64,000 nucleotides of DNA, from NCBI GenBank assembly GCA_934130005.1, contig CAKOXD010000007.1, positions 1 through 64,000 of the forward strand, in the 5' to 3' direction. A program made the translations under genes and the position numbers. Position 1 is the first letter of the stretch, and the number at the start of each line of letters is the position of its first letter. Positions 17,918 through 27,085 of this stretch are shown piece after piece. Under the pieces are notes generated by a model. That model saw only the letters and a list, made by a program, of their open reading frames with translations, made no database searches and was not told the DNA's origin. Source of the DNA: an uncultured Bacilli bacterium (GTDB lineage: Bacteria > Bacillota_I > Bacilli_A > RF39 > UBA660).

Positions 17918-17926
17918 TGCTATAAT
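17918..17926 (+). promoter_or_regulatory. Extended -10 promoter of hpf
   Basis: TGCTATAAT is an extended -10 element 23 bases before the coding start. The -35 region is T-rich and weak. Confidence 0.45.
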
Positions 17927-17948
17927 TTATTAAAGAGAGGATGATGAT

Positions 17949-18479
17949 ATGAAATATAATATTCGTGGAAGTAAAATGGAAGTTACTGATGCAATAAAAA
18001 AATATATTGAAGAAAAAATCGGTAAACTAAACAAATATTTTGAAAATCCTGATGAAATAACAGCTAATGTTTTAATAAAAGAAAGCGGTATAAATGATAA
18101 AGTAGAAGTTACAATACCAATTAAAACTGCAATTTTAAGAGCAGAAGTATCTAATAAAGATTTATATGCTGCAATTGACTTAGTTGTTGAAAAACTAGAA
18201 AGACAAATAAGAAAAAATAAAACAAGAATGCATAAAATGCATAAAGATACTATTACAACAACATTTATAGATTTTGAAATTACAGAAGAGGAAGAAAATG
18301 ATAATAGTATTGTTAAGAGAAAAACAATTGAAATGAAACCAATGAATGAAGAAGAAGCAATTCTTCAAATGAATTTATTAGGTCATGATTTCTTCATCTT
18401 TAAAAATTCTGATACAGATGATTTATCTGTAGTTTATAGAAGAAAAGATGATCAATACGGAATTATAGATGTTAAATAG
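17949..18479 (+). CDS. hpf: Ribosome hibernation-promoting factor, long form
   Basis: A 176-residue protein. The N-terminal S30AE domain (1-100) begins MKYNIRGSKMEVTDAIKKYI and contains DLYAAIDLVVEKLERQIRK, the ribosome-binding surface. A linker leads to the C-terminal dimerisation domain (about 120-176) ending with HDFFIFKNSDTDDLSVVYRR, DDQYGIID. Long HPF dimerises 70S ribosomes into inactive 100S particles in stationary phase. Single gene with its own promoter and terminator. Confidence 0.95.
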   Translation: MKYNIRGSKMEVTDAIKKYIEEKIGKLNKYFENPDEITANVLIKESGINDKVEVTIPIKTAILRAEVSNKDLYAAIDLVVEKLERQIRKNKTRMHKMHKDTITTTFIDFEITEEEENDNSIVKRKTIEMKPMNEEEAILQMNLLGHDFFIFKNSDTDDLSVVYRRKDDQYGIIDVK

Positions 18480-18506
18480 GCACTTTTAGTGCTTATTTTT
18501 ATTTTT
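18478..18506 (+). terminator. Terminator of hpf
   Basis: Stem GCACT (18480-18484) with AGTGC (18488-18492), overlapping the stop, then T-rich sequence. Confidence 0.65.
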
Positions 18507-18600
18507 TTTAATAAAATAATATAGGAAAAATAAAAAAATATTAAAAATTTATTGCATTATTTAAAAAAAAATGATATACTTTTGAAGTCAGAAGAAAGCC

Positions 18601-18677
18601 GCGCTCGTAGCTCAGCTGGATAGAGTGTTTGGCTACGAACCAAAAGGTCAGGGGTTCGAATCCCTTCGAGCGCACCA
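18601..18677 (+). tRNA. tRNA-Arg (ACG)
   Basis: The acceptor stem GCGCTCG pairs with CGAGCGC. The anticodon loop CTACGAA gives ACG (read as inosine-CG, decoding CGN). T-loop TTCGAAT is present and CCA is encoded. It matches the use of CGT arginine codons seen in some genes. Confidence 0.95.
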
Positions 18678-18682
18678 TATTT

Positions 18683-18759
18683 CGGGAAATGGCTCAACTT
18701 GGTAGAGCACTTGGTTTGGGACCAAGGGGTTGCAGGTTCAAATCCTGTTTTCCCGACCA
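18683..18759 (+). tRNA. tRNA-Pro (TGG)
   Basis: Acceptor stem CGGGAAA with TTTCCCG, anticodon loop TTTGGGA giving TGG, T-loop TTCAAAT and an encoded CCA. It lies five bases after tRNA-Arg, so the two are co-transcribed. Confidence 0.95.
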
Positions 18760-18769
18760 TTTAGTTTAT

Positions 18770-18795
18770 AACACTTAATAAAGTGTTTTTTTTAT
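18770..18795 (+). terminator. Terminator of the tRNA pair
   Basis: Stem AACACTT (18770-18776) with AAGTGTT (18781-18787), followed by eight T. Confidence 0.8.
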
Positions 18796-18828
18796 ATTAT
18801 TTGGAATAAAATTCCAAAATCCTTTTTA

Positions 18829-18857
18829 TTGACATAATTTTTTATGTATGATAAATT
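18829..18857 (+). promoter_or_regulatory. Promoter of the lipoprotein gene
   Basis: Consensus -35 TTGACA (18829-18834), 17 bp spacer, -10 TAAATT (18852-18857), 21 bases before the ATG. Confidence 0.7.
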
Positions 18858-18877
18858 ATTTGTGAAAGGAGAAATTT

Positions 18878-19315
18878 ATGAAAAAAAGTTTATTTTTAGT
18901 TGTTTCAGTTGTTATGATAGGTTTATTAACTGGATGTGGAAAAGAAAAAGTTTTAGAGTGTGATTTAAAAGAAACACAAAACGGAATGCAAATGTCTCAA
19001 AACTTAAAAGCAACATTTAAGGGAAATGAAGTAAAAGATATTACTATGAAAATGGATGTTGTTTTAGAAGAAAAATATAAATCATATTCTGATATGTTTG
19101 TTTCTAGTATAGATTCACAATTTACTAAATATAAAAATAAAAAAGGTTTAACTTATAAAACTGAAAAAAGTGATGACGGTGTTGTTGTAAATATCTATGC
19201 TGATTTAGATAAAATGAGTAAAGAAGATAAAGAAGAATTAGATTTAGTAGATACAACAGGATCTTATGATAAAACAAAAGAAGAACTTGAAAAAGAAGGT
19301 TATACTTGTAAATAA
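18878..19315 (+). CDS. Small lipoprotein of unknown function
   Basis: A 145-residue exported lipoprotein. A signal peptide ends in the lipobox LLTGC (Cys20), so the mature protein is anchored on the outer face of the membrane. The remaining hydrophilic domain (ECDLKETQNGM... to the final EGYTCK) contains two further cysteines, near the start and at the end, that could form a disulfide. It resembles the DUF1307/YehR type of small lipoproteins in size and in its opening strand, but this is weak. It has its own promoter and terminator. Confidence 0.8.
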   Translation: MKKSLFLVVSVVMIGLLTGCGKEKVLECDLKETQNGMQMSQNLKATFKGNEVKDITMKMDVVLEEKYKSYSDMFVSSIDSQFTKYKNKKGLTYKTEKSDDGVVVNIYADLDKMSKEDKEELDLVDTTGSYDKTKEELEKEGYTCK

Positions 19316-19341
19316 CATTTGAAATTTCAAATGTTTTTTTC
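19314..19341 (+). terminator. Terminator of the lipoprotein gene
   Basis: The perfect 11 bp palindrome AACATTTGAAA/TTTCAAATGTT is followed by a T run. Confidence 0.85.
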
Positions 19342-19386
19342 TTGCTTTTTAATACTTTAAAATATATAATTATAAAGAGGTGTGCT

Positions 19387-20109
19387 ATGGAAAGATTACA
19401 AAAAGTTATATCAAATAGTGGTTATACATCAAGAAGAAAAGCAGAGGAATTAATATTAAAAGGATTGGTAAAAGTAAATGGAAATACAGTTTATGAGCTA
19501 GGTGTTAAAGTTTCATCAAGTGATTTAATAGAAATAGATGGTTATATATTAAAAAACGAAAATAAAGTTTATTATTTATTGAATAAGCCTAGAGGTATTA
19601 TTACTTCAACAAGTGATGATAAAGGAAGAAAAACAGTTGTTGATTTAATAAATACTAATGTTAGAATTTATCCAGTTGGAAGACTTGATTATGATACAAC
19701 AGGAGCACTTATTCTTACAAATGATGGTGAACTTGCAAATTTAATAATGCATCCAAAGTCACAAATAGATAAAGTATATATTGCTAAAGTTAAAGGTTTA
19801 ATAGGAAAGGTTCAAATATTAAAACTACAAAATGGAGTCATAGTTGATGGAGTTAAAACAAGTAAGGCTAAAGCTAGAATTTTAAGCTATGATAAAAAGA
19901 CTGATACCTCTATAGTTGAACTTACAATTCATGAAGGAAGAAATCATCAAGTAAAAAAAATGTTTAATGCAATAGGTTATGATGTTTTGAAATTAAAAAG
20001 AGAAAGAATTGCATTTTTATCTATAAAAGATATGAAATCAGGGGATTATAGATTACTAAATCCAAAAGAGGTAAAAAAATTATATAATGAAACAAAAAAA
20101 ACGTGTTAG
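19387..20109 (+). CDS. rluB: Pseudouridine synthase RluB/RsuA family
   Basis: A 240-residue enzyme converting uridine to pseudouridine in ribosomal RNA. ATG 19387 follows AGAGGTG. An N-terminal S4 RNA-binding domain (1-60, MERLQKVISNSGYTSRRKAEELI) precedes the catalytic domain, with GRLDYDTTGALILTNDG carrying the catalytic Asp and HEGRNHQVKKMF near the end. RluB (23S rRNA 2605) is the usual Bacillota assignment for this length; RsuA specificity cannot be fully excluded. Confidence 0.9.
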   Translation: MERLQKVISNSGYTSRRKAEELILKGLVKVNGNTVYELGVKVSSSDLIEIDGYILKNENKVYYLLNKPRGIITSTSDDKGRKTVVDLINTNVRIYPVGRLDYDTTGALILTNDGELANLIMHPKSQIDKVYIAKVKGLIGKVQILKLQNGVIVDGVKTSKAKARILSYDKKTDTSIVELTIHEGRNHQVKKMFNAIGYDVLKLKRERIAFLSIKDMKSGDYRLLNPKEVKKLYNETKKTC

Positions 20110-20126
20110 TTACACGTTTTCTTTAT
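20095..20126. terminator. Bidirectional terminator between rluB and ferredoxin gene
   Basis: Stem AAAACGTGT (20098-20106) with ACACGTTTT (20112-20120), A-rich on the left and T-rich on the right. It overlaps the ends of both genes. Confidence 0.8.
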
Positions 20127-20322
20127 AAATTGCACTTGTAGGGCACCCATCTAATGCATCCATTACATCATTTTTTAATTCTTCACTCATATTATCAAGT
20201 ATATTATTATCTTCTTCTGTTTTAGCAAATCCTTCATCATCAAAAGAGAAAACTTCACTTGCTATTGCAGTGCATGCTCCACATCCAATACATTTTTCTT
20301 GATCAACTTTTACCTTTTCCAT
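20110..20322 (-). CDS. Single-cluster [4Fe-4S] ferredoxin
   Basis: A 70-residue low-potential electron carrier of the Bacillus/Thermotoga type. Cluster ligands are Cys11, Cys14 and Cys17 (CIGCGAC) and Cys60 before Pro (GCPTSAI). The stretch between them is acidic. AGGAGG precedes the ATG. The electron donor and acceptor are not encoded nearby, so its pathway is unknown. Confidence 0.93.
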   Translation of the reverse strand: MEKVKVDQEKCIGCGACTAIASEVFSFDDEGFAKTEEDNNILDNMSEELKNDVMDALDGCPTSAIYKENV

Positions 20323-20421
20323 AAAATCCTCCTAAAACAATTATAAAAAAAATATAAACTAAATGCAAGTAAAGGTTTAAAAAATTTTTAAAATATGATA
20401 TTATTATTTATAGGTGATAGT

Positions 20422-21225
20422 ATGGTAAGCAGAATGGAAAAATATTATAAAAATAGTAGTGAAGTAAAACAAAGAAGTCAAAAAAATAAAGATTTATATC
20501 ATAGTATATATGATTATGGAGAATATTCTAATATTGAGGGAATTGCTACTATAGATAAAAATAATGAAGTTGATATCACTAAAATAAAAAATACTATTAA
20601 AAATCGTGAAAACTATAAAAGAGAAAAACAATATAGGCAAATTACTAATAAAAAAGAGGATTATGTTGATACTGAAATTAGTCATGAATTTGAAAAAAAA
20701 GAACAAAAAAGTTATGATATAAGAGATGTATTAAATAAAGCAAAAGATAAAAAAAATATAGATAATTCTTATAGAAGTTTAGATAATACAAGTTATAATA
20801 TATTAAAAAATTTAGAATTAGGTGAAGATAAGAAAAAAAATTATAAAGATTATGATGATGATGAATTAAAAGAGTTAATTAATACTATAACTAGTACTAG
20901 TATGTTAAATCAAATGGATGATAAAGAATTAGGTTTAAATATGTTAAATTTAGATGAAACTAAATCAATAGGTGAAGATAATTCTGTAAAAAAGTTACTT
21001 GAACAAGCAAAAAGATATGAAGAAAGAAAAAAAGAATCACCTATCGAAATAGATAATTCCTTTTACACATCAAGTCTTAATTTTTCTAAAGATGATTTTG
21101 AAGAGGCCAATGGTGTTGTAACAAAAAGAAAATCAAAGAAAATATTGTTAAAAATTTTACTTTTTATAGGATTATTAGTATTAACAGGATTAATAATTTT
21201 TGGAATTTACTACTTAATTAAGTAG
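20422..21225 (+). CDS. Hypothetical tail-anchored, charged protein
   Basis: A 267-residue protein starting at ATG 20422 (AGGTGAT upstream; the ATG at 20395 lacks a ribosome-binding site). Residues 1-240 are highly charged, rich in Lys, Asp, Glu, Asn and Tyr and probably helical or disordered, with repeated YxxYxE-like patches. The last 24 residues are a hydrophobic helix (ILLKILLFIGLLVLTGLII), so it should be held in the membrane by its C-terminus with the charged part in the cytoplasm. I recognise no family. It ends eight bases into the convergent gerKB gene. Confidence 0.7.
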   Translation: MVSRMEKYYKNSSEVKQRSQKNKDLYHSIYDYGEYSNIEGIATIDKNNEVDITKIKNTIKNRENYKREKQYRQITNKKEDYVDTEISHEFEKKEQKSYDIRDVLNKAKDKKNIDNSYRSLDNTSYNILKNLELGEDKKKNYKDYDDDELKELINTITSTSMLNQMDDKELGLNMLNLDETKSIGEDNSVKKLLEQAKRYEERKKESPIEIDNSFYTSSLNFSKDDFEEANGVVTKRKSKKILLKILLFIGLLVLTGLIIFGIYYLIK

Positions 21226-22306
21226 TTTTTTTAATTCTTATAAAAATAATTAATGGTATTAAAAATAAAAATATTCCTAATATAAATGGAAGATAATATA
21301 ATATGAATGTATCAGCTGATGTATTACTTTTAAATAGAAAATTACTACATATTACACATGATATGAGGATAGCTATAGTGATAAATTTATTATCATATTT
21401 ATTATTTACCATATGTTTATATGCAAATTTTAAGTAGAAAAAGCACATACTTATTATCATATATAAATCAAATATCCATTGAATTGCAAGTATACTTTCA
21501 AATCTTTGAAAAAATCCTGTTGTTGAAATTCTTCTAAGTAATACAAAATCTGGAAATTCATATAATTTAGCTAGATCAATTCCAAATGATGATATTGTAT
21601 AAAATGTTGTAGTAAATTTTCCAATATTTGCTATTAAGTAAAAAATAATTATAAATTTATTAATATTATTACTATTTTTTATTCTTTTTTTAGGTATCAT
21701 TAATAATATAAATAACGGTAAAATTGTATATGCAACATGAGATATTCCACTAATTAAAGGTGGTTTTATACCATGTTCTAAAAAAGGTTTAATATTATCA
21801 ATTCTAATATTTCCGAGTAATCCCGTTACACATATTAAAAATATTATAACTGAAATATAAAATAATAAATTAGCTGCTCTTACTAAAACATTTATTTTTT
21901 TTGTACATGTATATATAAAACATATTCCAAATAATATAGCAACATATAAAGTAGATGTTCTGAATAAATATTGTGAACTTATAAAATTAATTAAATCGAA
22001 AAAAACTATTAAAATTAAGAAGAAAATAAATAACGATAATATAATATTTATTATTGATTCTATTTTTTTTCCAAAGAGATAATCTATTTTTTCATATATG
22101 TTTAATTCTTCTTTATAATTGAATATTTTTAAAAAAATATATAATGGTATTATACCTATAATCATTCCTATGATAGGTGATAAATATCCATCAACACCTC
22201 CAATATGAATATAAGAATTGATGGATATACCAAGTGACAGAGAACGAATTATAAAATAAATTAATATACCATATTCAAAACAGGAGATTTCATTAACTTT
22301 CTTCAT
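21218..22306 (-). CDS. gerKB: Spore germination permease subunit GerKB/GerAB
   Basis: A 362-residue, ten-helix protein of the APC-fold spore germination family, the subunit that binds the germinant in GerA-type receptors. Characteristic features are the opening EISCFEYGILIYFIIRSLSLG and the long runs of membrane helices ending in a basic tail. It overlaps gerKC by 14 bases and is last in the A-C-B operon, the order seen in gerK operons. Confidence 0.9.
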   Translation of the reverse strand: MKKVNEISCFEYGILIYFIIRSLSLGISINSYIHIGGVDGYLSPIIGMIIGIIPLYIFLKIFNYKEELNIYEKIDYLFGKKIESIINIILSLFIFFLILIVFFDLINFISSQYLFRTSTLYVAILFGICFIYTCTKKINVLVRAANLLFYISVIIFLICVTGLLGNIRIDNIKPFLEHGIKPPLISGISHVAYTILPLFILLMIPKKRIKNSNNINKFIIIFYLIANIGKFTTTFYTISSFGIDLAKLYEFPDFVLLRRISTTGFFQRFESILAIQWIFDLYMIISMCFFYLKFAYKHMVNNKYDNKFITIAILISCVICSNFLFKSNTSADTFILYYLPFILGIFLFLIPLIIFIRIKKTT

Positions 22307-23477
22307 ATTTAGCCACCTTTATTGATTGTTTTATTGATCCTTTATTTTTAATACTAACATCTACATTTATTTTAATATCTAAGTTACTAAATTCTTTATC
22401 CCAATCATCAATAGAATTAAAATATTTAGGATTTTTTTTATATATTAAATTTCCAAAACCAAAAATATCTGTTTCATTATCTTTTGCTTTTTTTATTCCT
22501 TTTTCTACTAAATACACCATTTTATTTTCTGTTTTATCTTTAATTTTTTTTATATTTTTTTCATCATATAAATTTATTTTACAAGTCACTTCTTGTAAGT
22601 CACCTTGTGCTTTAATATTTAAATATATAACTGGTTTGTTGTTTTTAAATTTAACTTTCTTTTTAACTTTTAAACTGGATATTGCTGTTACTGCATATCC
22701 ATCATTACATTTTGTTTCAACTATCATTTCATTTGTACTACCGTTTGCTATATTAATTCCTCTACTTTCATTATCACTAGCATAATCTAAAAACTTTGAT
22801 CCTTTAAATAGTGCTAATCCTTTAAGTCCTACAAATGATTTTAATTCTACTGATTCTAAGGATTTTGTGCTGCTTCCTTTTTCTGGATCTCCATATATTT
22901 TTATTGTTGGAAGATATGGTTCTTCTCCTTTTTTTAAATATGATTCAATAAATCTACTATACGTCATATTATCTGATATAGAGCTTTTATTATTTGCTGT
23001 TTCAATATTTAATTTAATATTATTTGATTGAAATGATTCTAATGGTGATATTATTTTTAATACATCACTAGCTTTTTCATCTTCTCTTGTCATTATAAGA
23101 TAAAATCTTTTTGTTGTTTCTGGACTCCTAAATAGGTAATCACTTATATCATCTAATCCTTTTTTTGCAACTTTTTCTGATACTATTACAACTGCTAAGT
23201 GTCCTAAGTATATCTGTTTTGGTATTCTATTATCTATCTTTTTAAATGCCATTGATATACTTTCACCTTTTCCATCATATAATACGGTTCCAGCATCTCC
23301 TTCTTTAGCACTTTCATTTGCTTTTTTAGAATTTGATATTAAAGTACTTACTTTATAATCATCTCCTTCTAAGTCTATAGCAAGACCAGTTACAATTGCA
23401 ATGTTATTTAATTCTTTATAATCTGTGCAACCACAAAAAATAAAAATTATTGGAATTAAAAGAATTATTTTTTTCAT
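22293..23477 (-). CDS. gerKC: Spore germination lipoprotein GerKC, Ger(x)C family
   Basis: A 394-residue lipoprotein. The signal peptide ends at the lipobox IFCGC (Cys17), followed by the family start TDYKELNNIAIVTGLAIDLEG. Middle signatures include IYLGHLAVVIVSEKVAKKG and FLIMTREDEKA-type strands. It is the C subunit of the inner-membrane germinant receptor. It overlaps gerKA by four bases, so A and C are translationally coupled. Confidence 0.9.
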   Translation of the reverse strand: MKKIILLIPIIFIFCGCTDYKELNNIAIVTGLAIDLEGDDYKVSTLISNSKKANESAKEGDAGTVLYDGKGESISMAFKKIDNRIPKQIYLGHLAVVIVSEKVAKKGLDDISDYLFRSPETTKRFYLIMTREDEKASDVLKIISPLESFQSNNIKLNIETANNKSSISDNMTYSRFIESYLKKGEEPYLPTIKIYGDPEKGSSTKSLESVELKSFVGLKGLALFKGSKFLDYASDNESRGINIANGSTNEMIVETKCNDGYAVTAISSLKVKKKVKFKNNKPVIYLNIKAQGDLQEVTCKINLYDEKNIKKIKDKTENKMVYLVEKGIKKAKDNETDIFGFGNLIYKKNPKYFNSIDDWDKEFSNLDIKINVDVSIKNKGSIKQSIKVAKYEES

Positions 23478-24931
23478 TTGTAATCACCCATTCTTGTTAT
23501 ATTTTTAGTTAAGTATGATGCTCTTTTCTTTTCTTTTACCCTTGATGTTCTAATAAATGTATCTTTTAACATTTTAGGATATAGTGGTGTAAGTGGTGTT
23601 AAGTATGGTGTTTCTAGAAATTCCATACTACATATTTTAATAATAAATATTAAAAGTGCAATTATAAATCCGATAAATCCAAGTAGTGTAGCAAATACTA
23701 TAAATATGAGTCTCCACCATCTAATTCCGTTTATAAAATCAACATCCGTATATATAAGTCCAGAAATAGATGTGAATGCTACTACTATTATAATTATAGG
23801 TGATACTATACCAGCACTTACTGCTGCTTCTCCTAATATTAATGCGCCTACTATACTTATTGATGCTCCTGTTGAATTTGGCATTCTTATATCAGCTTCT
23901 CTTAATATCTCAAAGATTACTATCATAAGTACAAGTTCTAATGTTGTTGGAAATGGTACTCCATCTTTTTGAATTGATAGTGATATTAATAATTCATTCG
24001 GAATTACTTCTTGATTCCATGTTGTAACAGCTATATAAAAACCAGGTGTTATTAAAGTTAATATAAGACTTAATAATCTGATTAATCTTGTTAATGTTAT
24101 ATTAAGTGGTTTTTGATAATAATCTTCTGGATTATGAATAAAATCTATTAATAATCCAGGTATTATTAAAGCATAAGGACTATTTTCAACTAAAATAACT
24201 ATTTTTCCTTCTAGTAATGCCCCACTAACTAAGTCTGGTCTTTCTGTACTTATCATTTGAGGAAAGGCATTATTTTTGTCGTATGTTAGAAATTCTCTTA
24301 TATATCCACTATCAAGTATTCCGTCAATATCTATTTTTTTTATTTTTTCTTCTATTTTTTTAACATTATTTAAATTTGCTATATCTTGTATATATGCTAT
24401 CGAGACTTTTGTTTTTGTTCTTCTTCCGACTTTTAAATCTTTAAACCATAATTTTTCATCTTTAATTCTTTTTCTAATTAAGCCAATATTACTTTCATGA
24501 TTTTCTGTAAAGCTATCTTTTGGACCTCTTATAATTGATTCACTTGATGATTCTGTAATAGATCTATTTAAATCTTTTTTTGTTTCAATTGTTATAGCTT
24601 CATTAAATCCTTCAATAAATATAATAGTAAATCCTGATGATAATTTATATAGTATATTTTGATAATTTTTTTCTTTTGATAAATTACTATTATATATACT
24701 GTTTTCTAATTTTTTAAATGTATTACTAAAAATATTAGTATTTTCTTTTTTACTTACAATACTTTGCATTAAAAAATCACTTATTTTATCATCACTACTT
24801 ACACTTTGTAAGAATAGATAAGCAATTTTTTTATTTTTTATGTCAATAGTTCTAGTTACTAAGTCATTTGTATTTCCATAACTATTTTTTATATTTTTTA
24901 TATTTTCTTCTATATTTTTACTTATCTTCAT
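23474..24931 (-). CDS. gerKA: Spore germination protein GerKA/GerAA
   Basis: A 485-residue A subunit of a GerA-type germinant receptor. A soluble N-terminal half (1-245, with KLWFKDLKVGRRTKTKVSIAYI) is followed by the conserved ERPDLVSGALLEGKIVILVENSPYALIIP and four to five membrane helices; RMPNSTGASISIVGALILGEAAVSAGIVSP-type sequence is the family hallmark. First gene of the gerKA-KC-KB operon, GAGGGAT upstream. In known spore formers such operons are expressed in the forespore; I could not find a convincing forespore promoter by eye. Confidence 0.92.
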   Translation of the reverse strand: MKISKNIEENIKNIKNSYGNTNDLVTRTIDIKNKKIAYLFLQSVSSDDKISDFLMQSIVSKKENTNIFSNTFKKLENSIYNSNLSKEKNYQNILYKLSSGFTIIFIEGFNEAITIETKKDLNRSITESSSESIIRGPKDSFTENHESNIGLIRKRIKDEKLWFKDLKVGRRTKTKVSIAYIQDIANLNNVKKIEEKIKKIDIDGILDSGYIREFLTYDKNNAFPQMISTERPDLVSGALLEGKIVILVENSPYALIIPGLLIDFIHNPEDYYQKPLNITLTRLIRLLSLILTLITPGFYIAVTTWNQEVIPNELLISLSIQKDGVPFPTTLELVLMIVIFEILREADIRMPNSTGASISIVGALILGEAAVSAGIVSPIIIIVVAFTSISGLIYTDVDFINGIRWWRLIFIVFATLLGFIGFIIALLIFIIKICSMEFLETPYLTPLTPLYPKMLKDTFIRTSRVKEKKRASYLTKNITRMGDYK

Positions 24932-25018
24932 AATATCCCTCGCACTTTTATTATTTCCAAATTGCCAAATTATATGACATTAATTGTTATTTTTGGTATA
25001 ATTAATTAGGTGAATACT

Positions 25019-26239
25019 ATGAGAATTATAATTGATAGAATGGATCATCAAGGTAGAGGAATAGGGAAGATAAATGGAAAAACAATTTTTGTTTATAATG
25101 CTTTACCTTTAGAAGATGTTGAAGTAGAAATAATAAAAGAAAATAAAAAGTTTTTAATTGGTAAGGTAATAAAATATTATAGTTTATCAAAAGATAGGGT
25201 TAATCCAATTTGTCCTTTTTATTTGAATTGCGGCGGTTGTGATATTATGCATATTTCTTATTTTAATCAATTAGTTTACAAGGAAAATAAAATTAGACAA
25301 ATTATAGATAAATTTACAAATTTAAATTCTGATATTGTTAAACCAATTGTAGGTAATAATAATAAAAATTATAGAAATAAAGTAACTTTTCATGTTGATA
25401 ATAAAATAGGTTTTTATGAAAAAGAAAGCTATAATATAGTTCCTATTGATAATTGTTTTATTTCTTTACCTAAAATTAATGAAATATTATGTAAAGTAAA
25501 AAATATTAATTTAGATAATGTTATCGAAGTTATAATTAGAGTATCTAATTACAATAATAATTCAATGGTTATTTTTAAATTATCAAAAGATAGAGATTTT
25601 TCTTCTTTTTTAAAATTAAAAAATGATGTTGATAATATTATTATTTACCAAAATAAAGAATATAAAACTATATATGGTGATGGTTTTATAGTTGATAAAA
25701 TAGGTGATTATTTATATAAAATATCTCCTGATTCATTTTTTCAAGTTAATACATCTTTAGCAACTCTTTTGTATAGTAAAGTATTAGAATATTTAAATCC
25801 ATCAAAATGTGATAATGTTCTAGATTTATATTGTGGTGCTGGAACAATTGGAATATTTGTAAGTCGTTTTGCTAAAAGTGTAAAAGGAATTGAAATAAAT
25901 AAATATGCAGTAGAGGACGCTAATTATAATAAAAAAATAAATAATGTAGATAATATTTCTTTTGAATGTTTATCAACTTCTTTTGTTTCTAAATTTAAAG
26001 ATAAATTTGATAGCGTTATAGTAGATCCACCTAGAAGTGGACTTGATAAAAAGACTATTGATTATTTAATAAATTTAAAAGCTAAAAAAATTGTTTATGT
26101 ATCTTGTGATCCTATTACTTTAGCTAGAGATTTAGAAATATTAAAAAATTATTATGAAGTAAAAGAAATAACACCTTTTGATATGTTTTCAAATACGTAT
26201 CATGTTGAATGTGTTTCTATATTACAAAAAAAATATTAG
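25019..26239 (+). CDS. rlmD: 23S rRNA (uracil-5-)-methyltransferase, RlmD/RumA family
   Basis: A 406-residue SAM-dependent RNA methyltransferase making 5-methyluridine. ATG 25019 follows TAGGTGA (a GTG at 25010 lies inside that signal). A short TRAM-like N-terminus precedes the iron-sulfur cysteines CPFYLNCGGC. The Rossmann domain has VLDLYCGAGTIGIF, then VIVDPPRSGLD and the catalytic-nucleophile region VYVSCDPITLARD. Whether the target is U1939 (RlmD) or U747 (RlmCD, dual) cannot be told by eye. The divergent promoter region has an extended -10 (TGGTATAAT) at about 24994-25002. Confidence 0.9.
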   Translation: MRIIIDRMDHQGRGIGKINGKTIFVYNALPLEDVEVEIIKENKKFLIGKVIKYYSLSKDRVNPICPFYLNCGGCDIMHISYFNQLVYKENKIRQIIDKFTNLNSDIVKPIVGNNNKNYRNKVTFHVDNKIGFYEKESYNIVPIDNCFISLPKINEILCKVKNINLDNVIEVIIRVSNYNNNSMVIFKLSKDRDFSSFLKLKNDVDNIIIYQNKEYKTIYGDGFIVDKIGDYLYKISPDSFFQVNTSLATLLYSKVLEYLNPSKCDNVLDLYCGAGTIGIFVSRFAKSVKGIEINKYAVEDANYNKKINNVDNISFECLSTSFVSKFKDKFDSVIVDPPRSGLDKKTIDYLINLKAKKIVYVSCDPITLARDLEILKNYYEVKEITPFDMFSNTYHVECVSILQKKY

Positions 26240-26308
26240 AAGATAAATTTGTTAATAAATTGTTTATTTAAAGTGTTAAAAATAGTAAATTGAAAGTAGA
26301 TTGATATT

Positions 26309-26488
26309 ATGGAATACAAAATAGAAAATACAATTACTGTAGAAGAATTTATAGAGATGGTTGAATCGGTAGGATGGAAAACATACTCAATAGAACAAGT
26401 AAAAAAAGCTTTAATAAATACTATGTATATGGTTAAAATTTCTTATAATAATGAATTAGTAGGAATTGAAATTAAAAAAAATTTATGA
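26309..26488 (+). pseudogene. N-terminal fragment of a GNAT acetyltransferase
   Basis: A 59-codon frame whose product (MEYKIENTITVEEFIEMVES, VGWKTYSIEQVKKALINTMY, then a NNELVGIEI strand) matches the first third of GNAT N-acetyltransferases of the type that open with VEEFIxLVxSVGWxxY. It stops at TGA where the family continues towards the acetyl-CoA binding loop, so it lacks the catalytic part. No good ribosome-binding site precedes the ATG. Likely a remnant. Confidence 0.65.
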
Positions 26489-26537
26489 ATAATTTGTTAA
26501 GAAAATAAAAATTAAATTAATTAAGGGAGTGAATTTC

Positions 26538-27026
26538 ATGGCTGGAGTAAGTGTAGTAGTTTTAATTCTTTTTTTATTTTTTATATATCTAATTTTATTT
26601 GTAATTTTTATATTATCTACCTTAATAAATTACATATTTGAAAGTATTTCAGTTATGTGTATGAGTAAAAGTTTAGGATATAAAAATAATATTACATCTT
26701 GGATTCCTTTTTATAATAAGTATATATTAGGTAAAATATCAGGAAATAAAATAATGGGTGGAATATCTGGAGGATTGACATTTATATTGTTTTTTTTAAG
26801 CCCTTATCTCTATATTTACCAAGAAGAAAAAGTAATTTTATATATTATTTTAATGATTATTGCAATAACTATTTTAATATTAGATATTTTTATTGCACAT
26901 AATATATATATAAAATCTAATGATAAATATGGTGATATATTTACTATATTTAATATTTTATCATTAGGTTTGTTAAGACCAATATTTCTTTTTGTAGTAA
27001 GAAATAAACTAAGTAAAAGTAAATAA
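26538..27026 (+). CDS. Uncharacterised membrane protein, 162 aa
   Basis: ATG 26538 is preceded by AAGGGAG. The protein has a long hydrophobic N-terminal segment (5-35), two central helices (about 75-95 and 99-122) and a last helix near 135-152. The soluble stretch MSKSLGYKNNITSWIPFYNKYILGKISG is the most distinctive part; IPFYNKY(x)LGK-like sequences occur in uncharacterised membrane proteins of Bacillota. It stands apart from the csoR operon, which has its own promoter. The role is unknown. Confidence 0.65.
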   Translation: MAGVSVVVLILFLFFIYLILFVIFILSTLINYIFESISVMCMSKSLGYKNNITSWIPFYNKYILGKISGNKIMGGISGGLTFILFFLSPYLYIYQEEKVILYIILMIIAITILILDIFIAHNIYIKSNDKYGDIFTIFNILSLGLLRPIFLFVVRNKLSKSK

Positions 27027-27067
27027 TATACCCCCTTATTTACTTTTTAATGTTAATTATATATAAT
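27027..27067 (+). promoter_or_regulatory. csoR-metallothionein promoter with possible CsoR half-site
   Basis: -35 TTTACT (27039-27044), 17 bp, -10 TATAAT (27062-27067). TATACCCCC (27027-27035) lies just upstream of the -35 and resembles one half of the TACCCC-type operators bound by CsoR proteins. The other half (GGGGGTA) is not present, so the operator assignment is tentative. Confidence 0.5.
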
Positions 27068-27085
27068 TTAATCGGTGGTGAGAAA

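Noticed and set aside
18557..18760. Minus-strand open frame reading like GFEPATPWSQTKCSTKLSHF
   Set aside because: This is the antisense of the tRNA-Arg/tRNA-Pro pair; such peptides are a well-known false annotation in many genomes.
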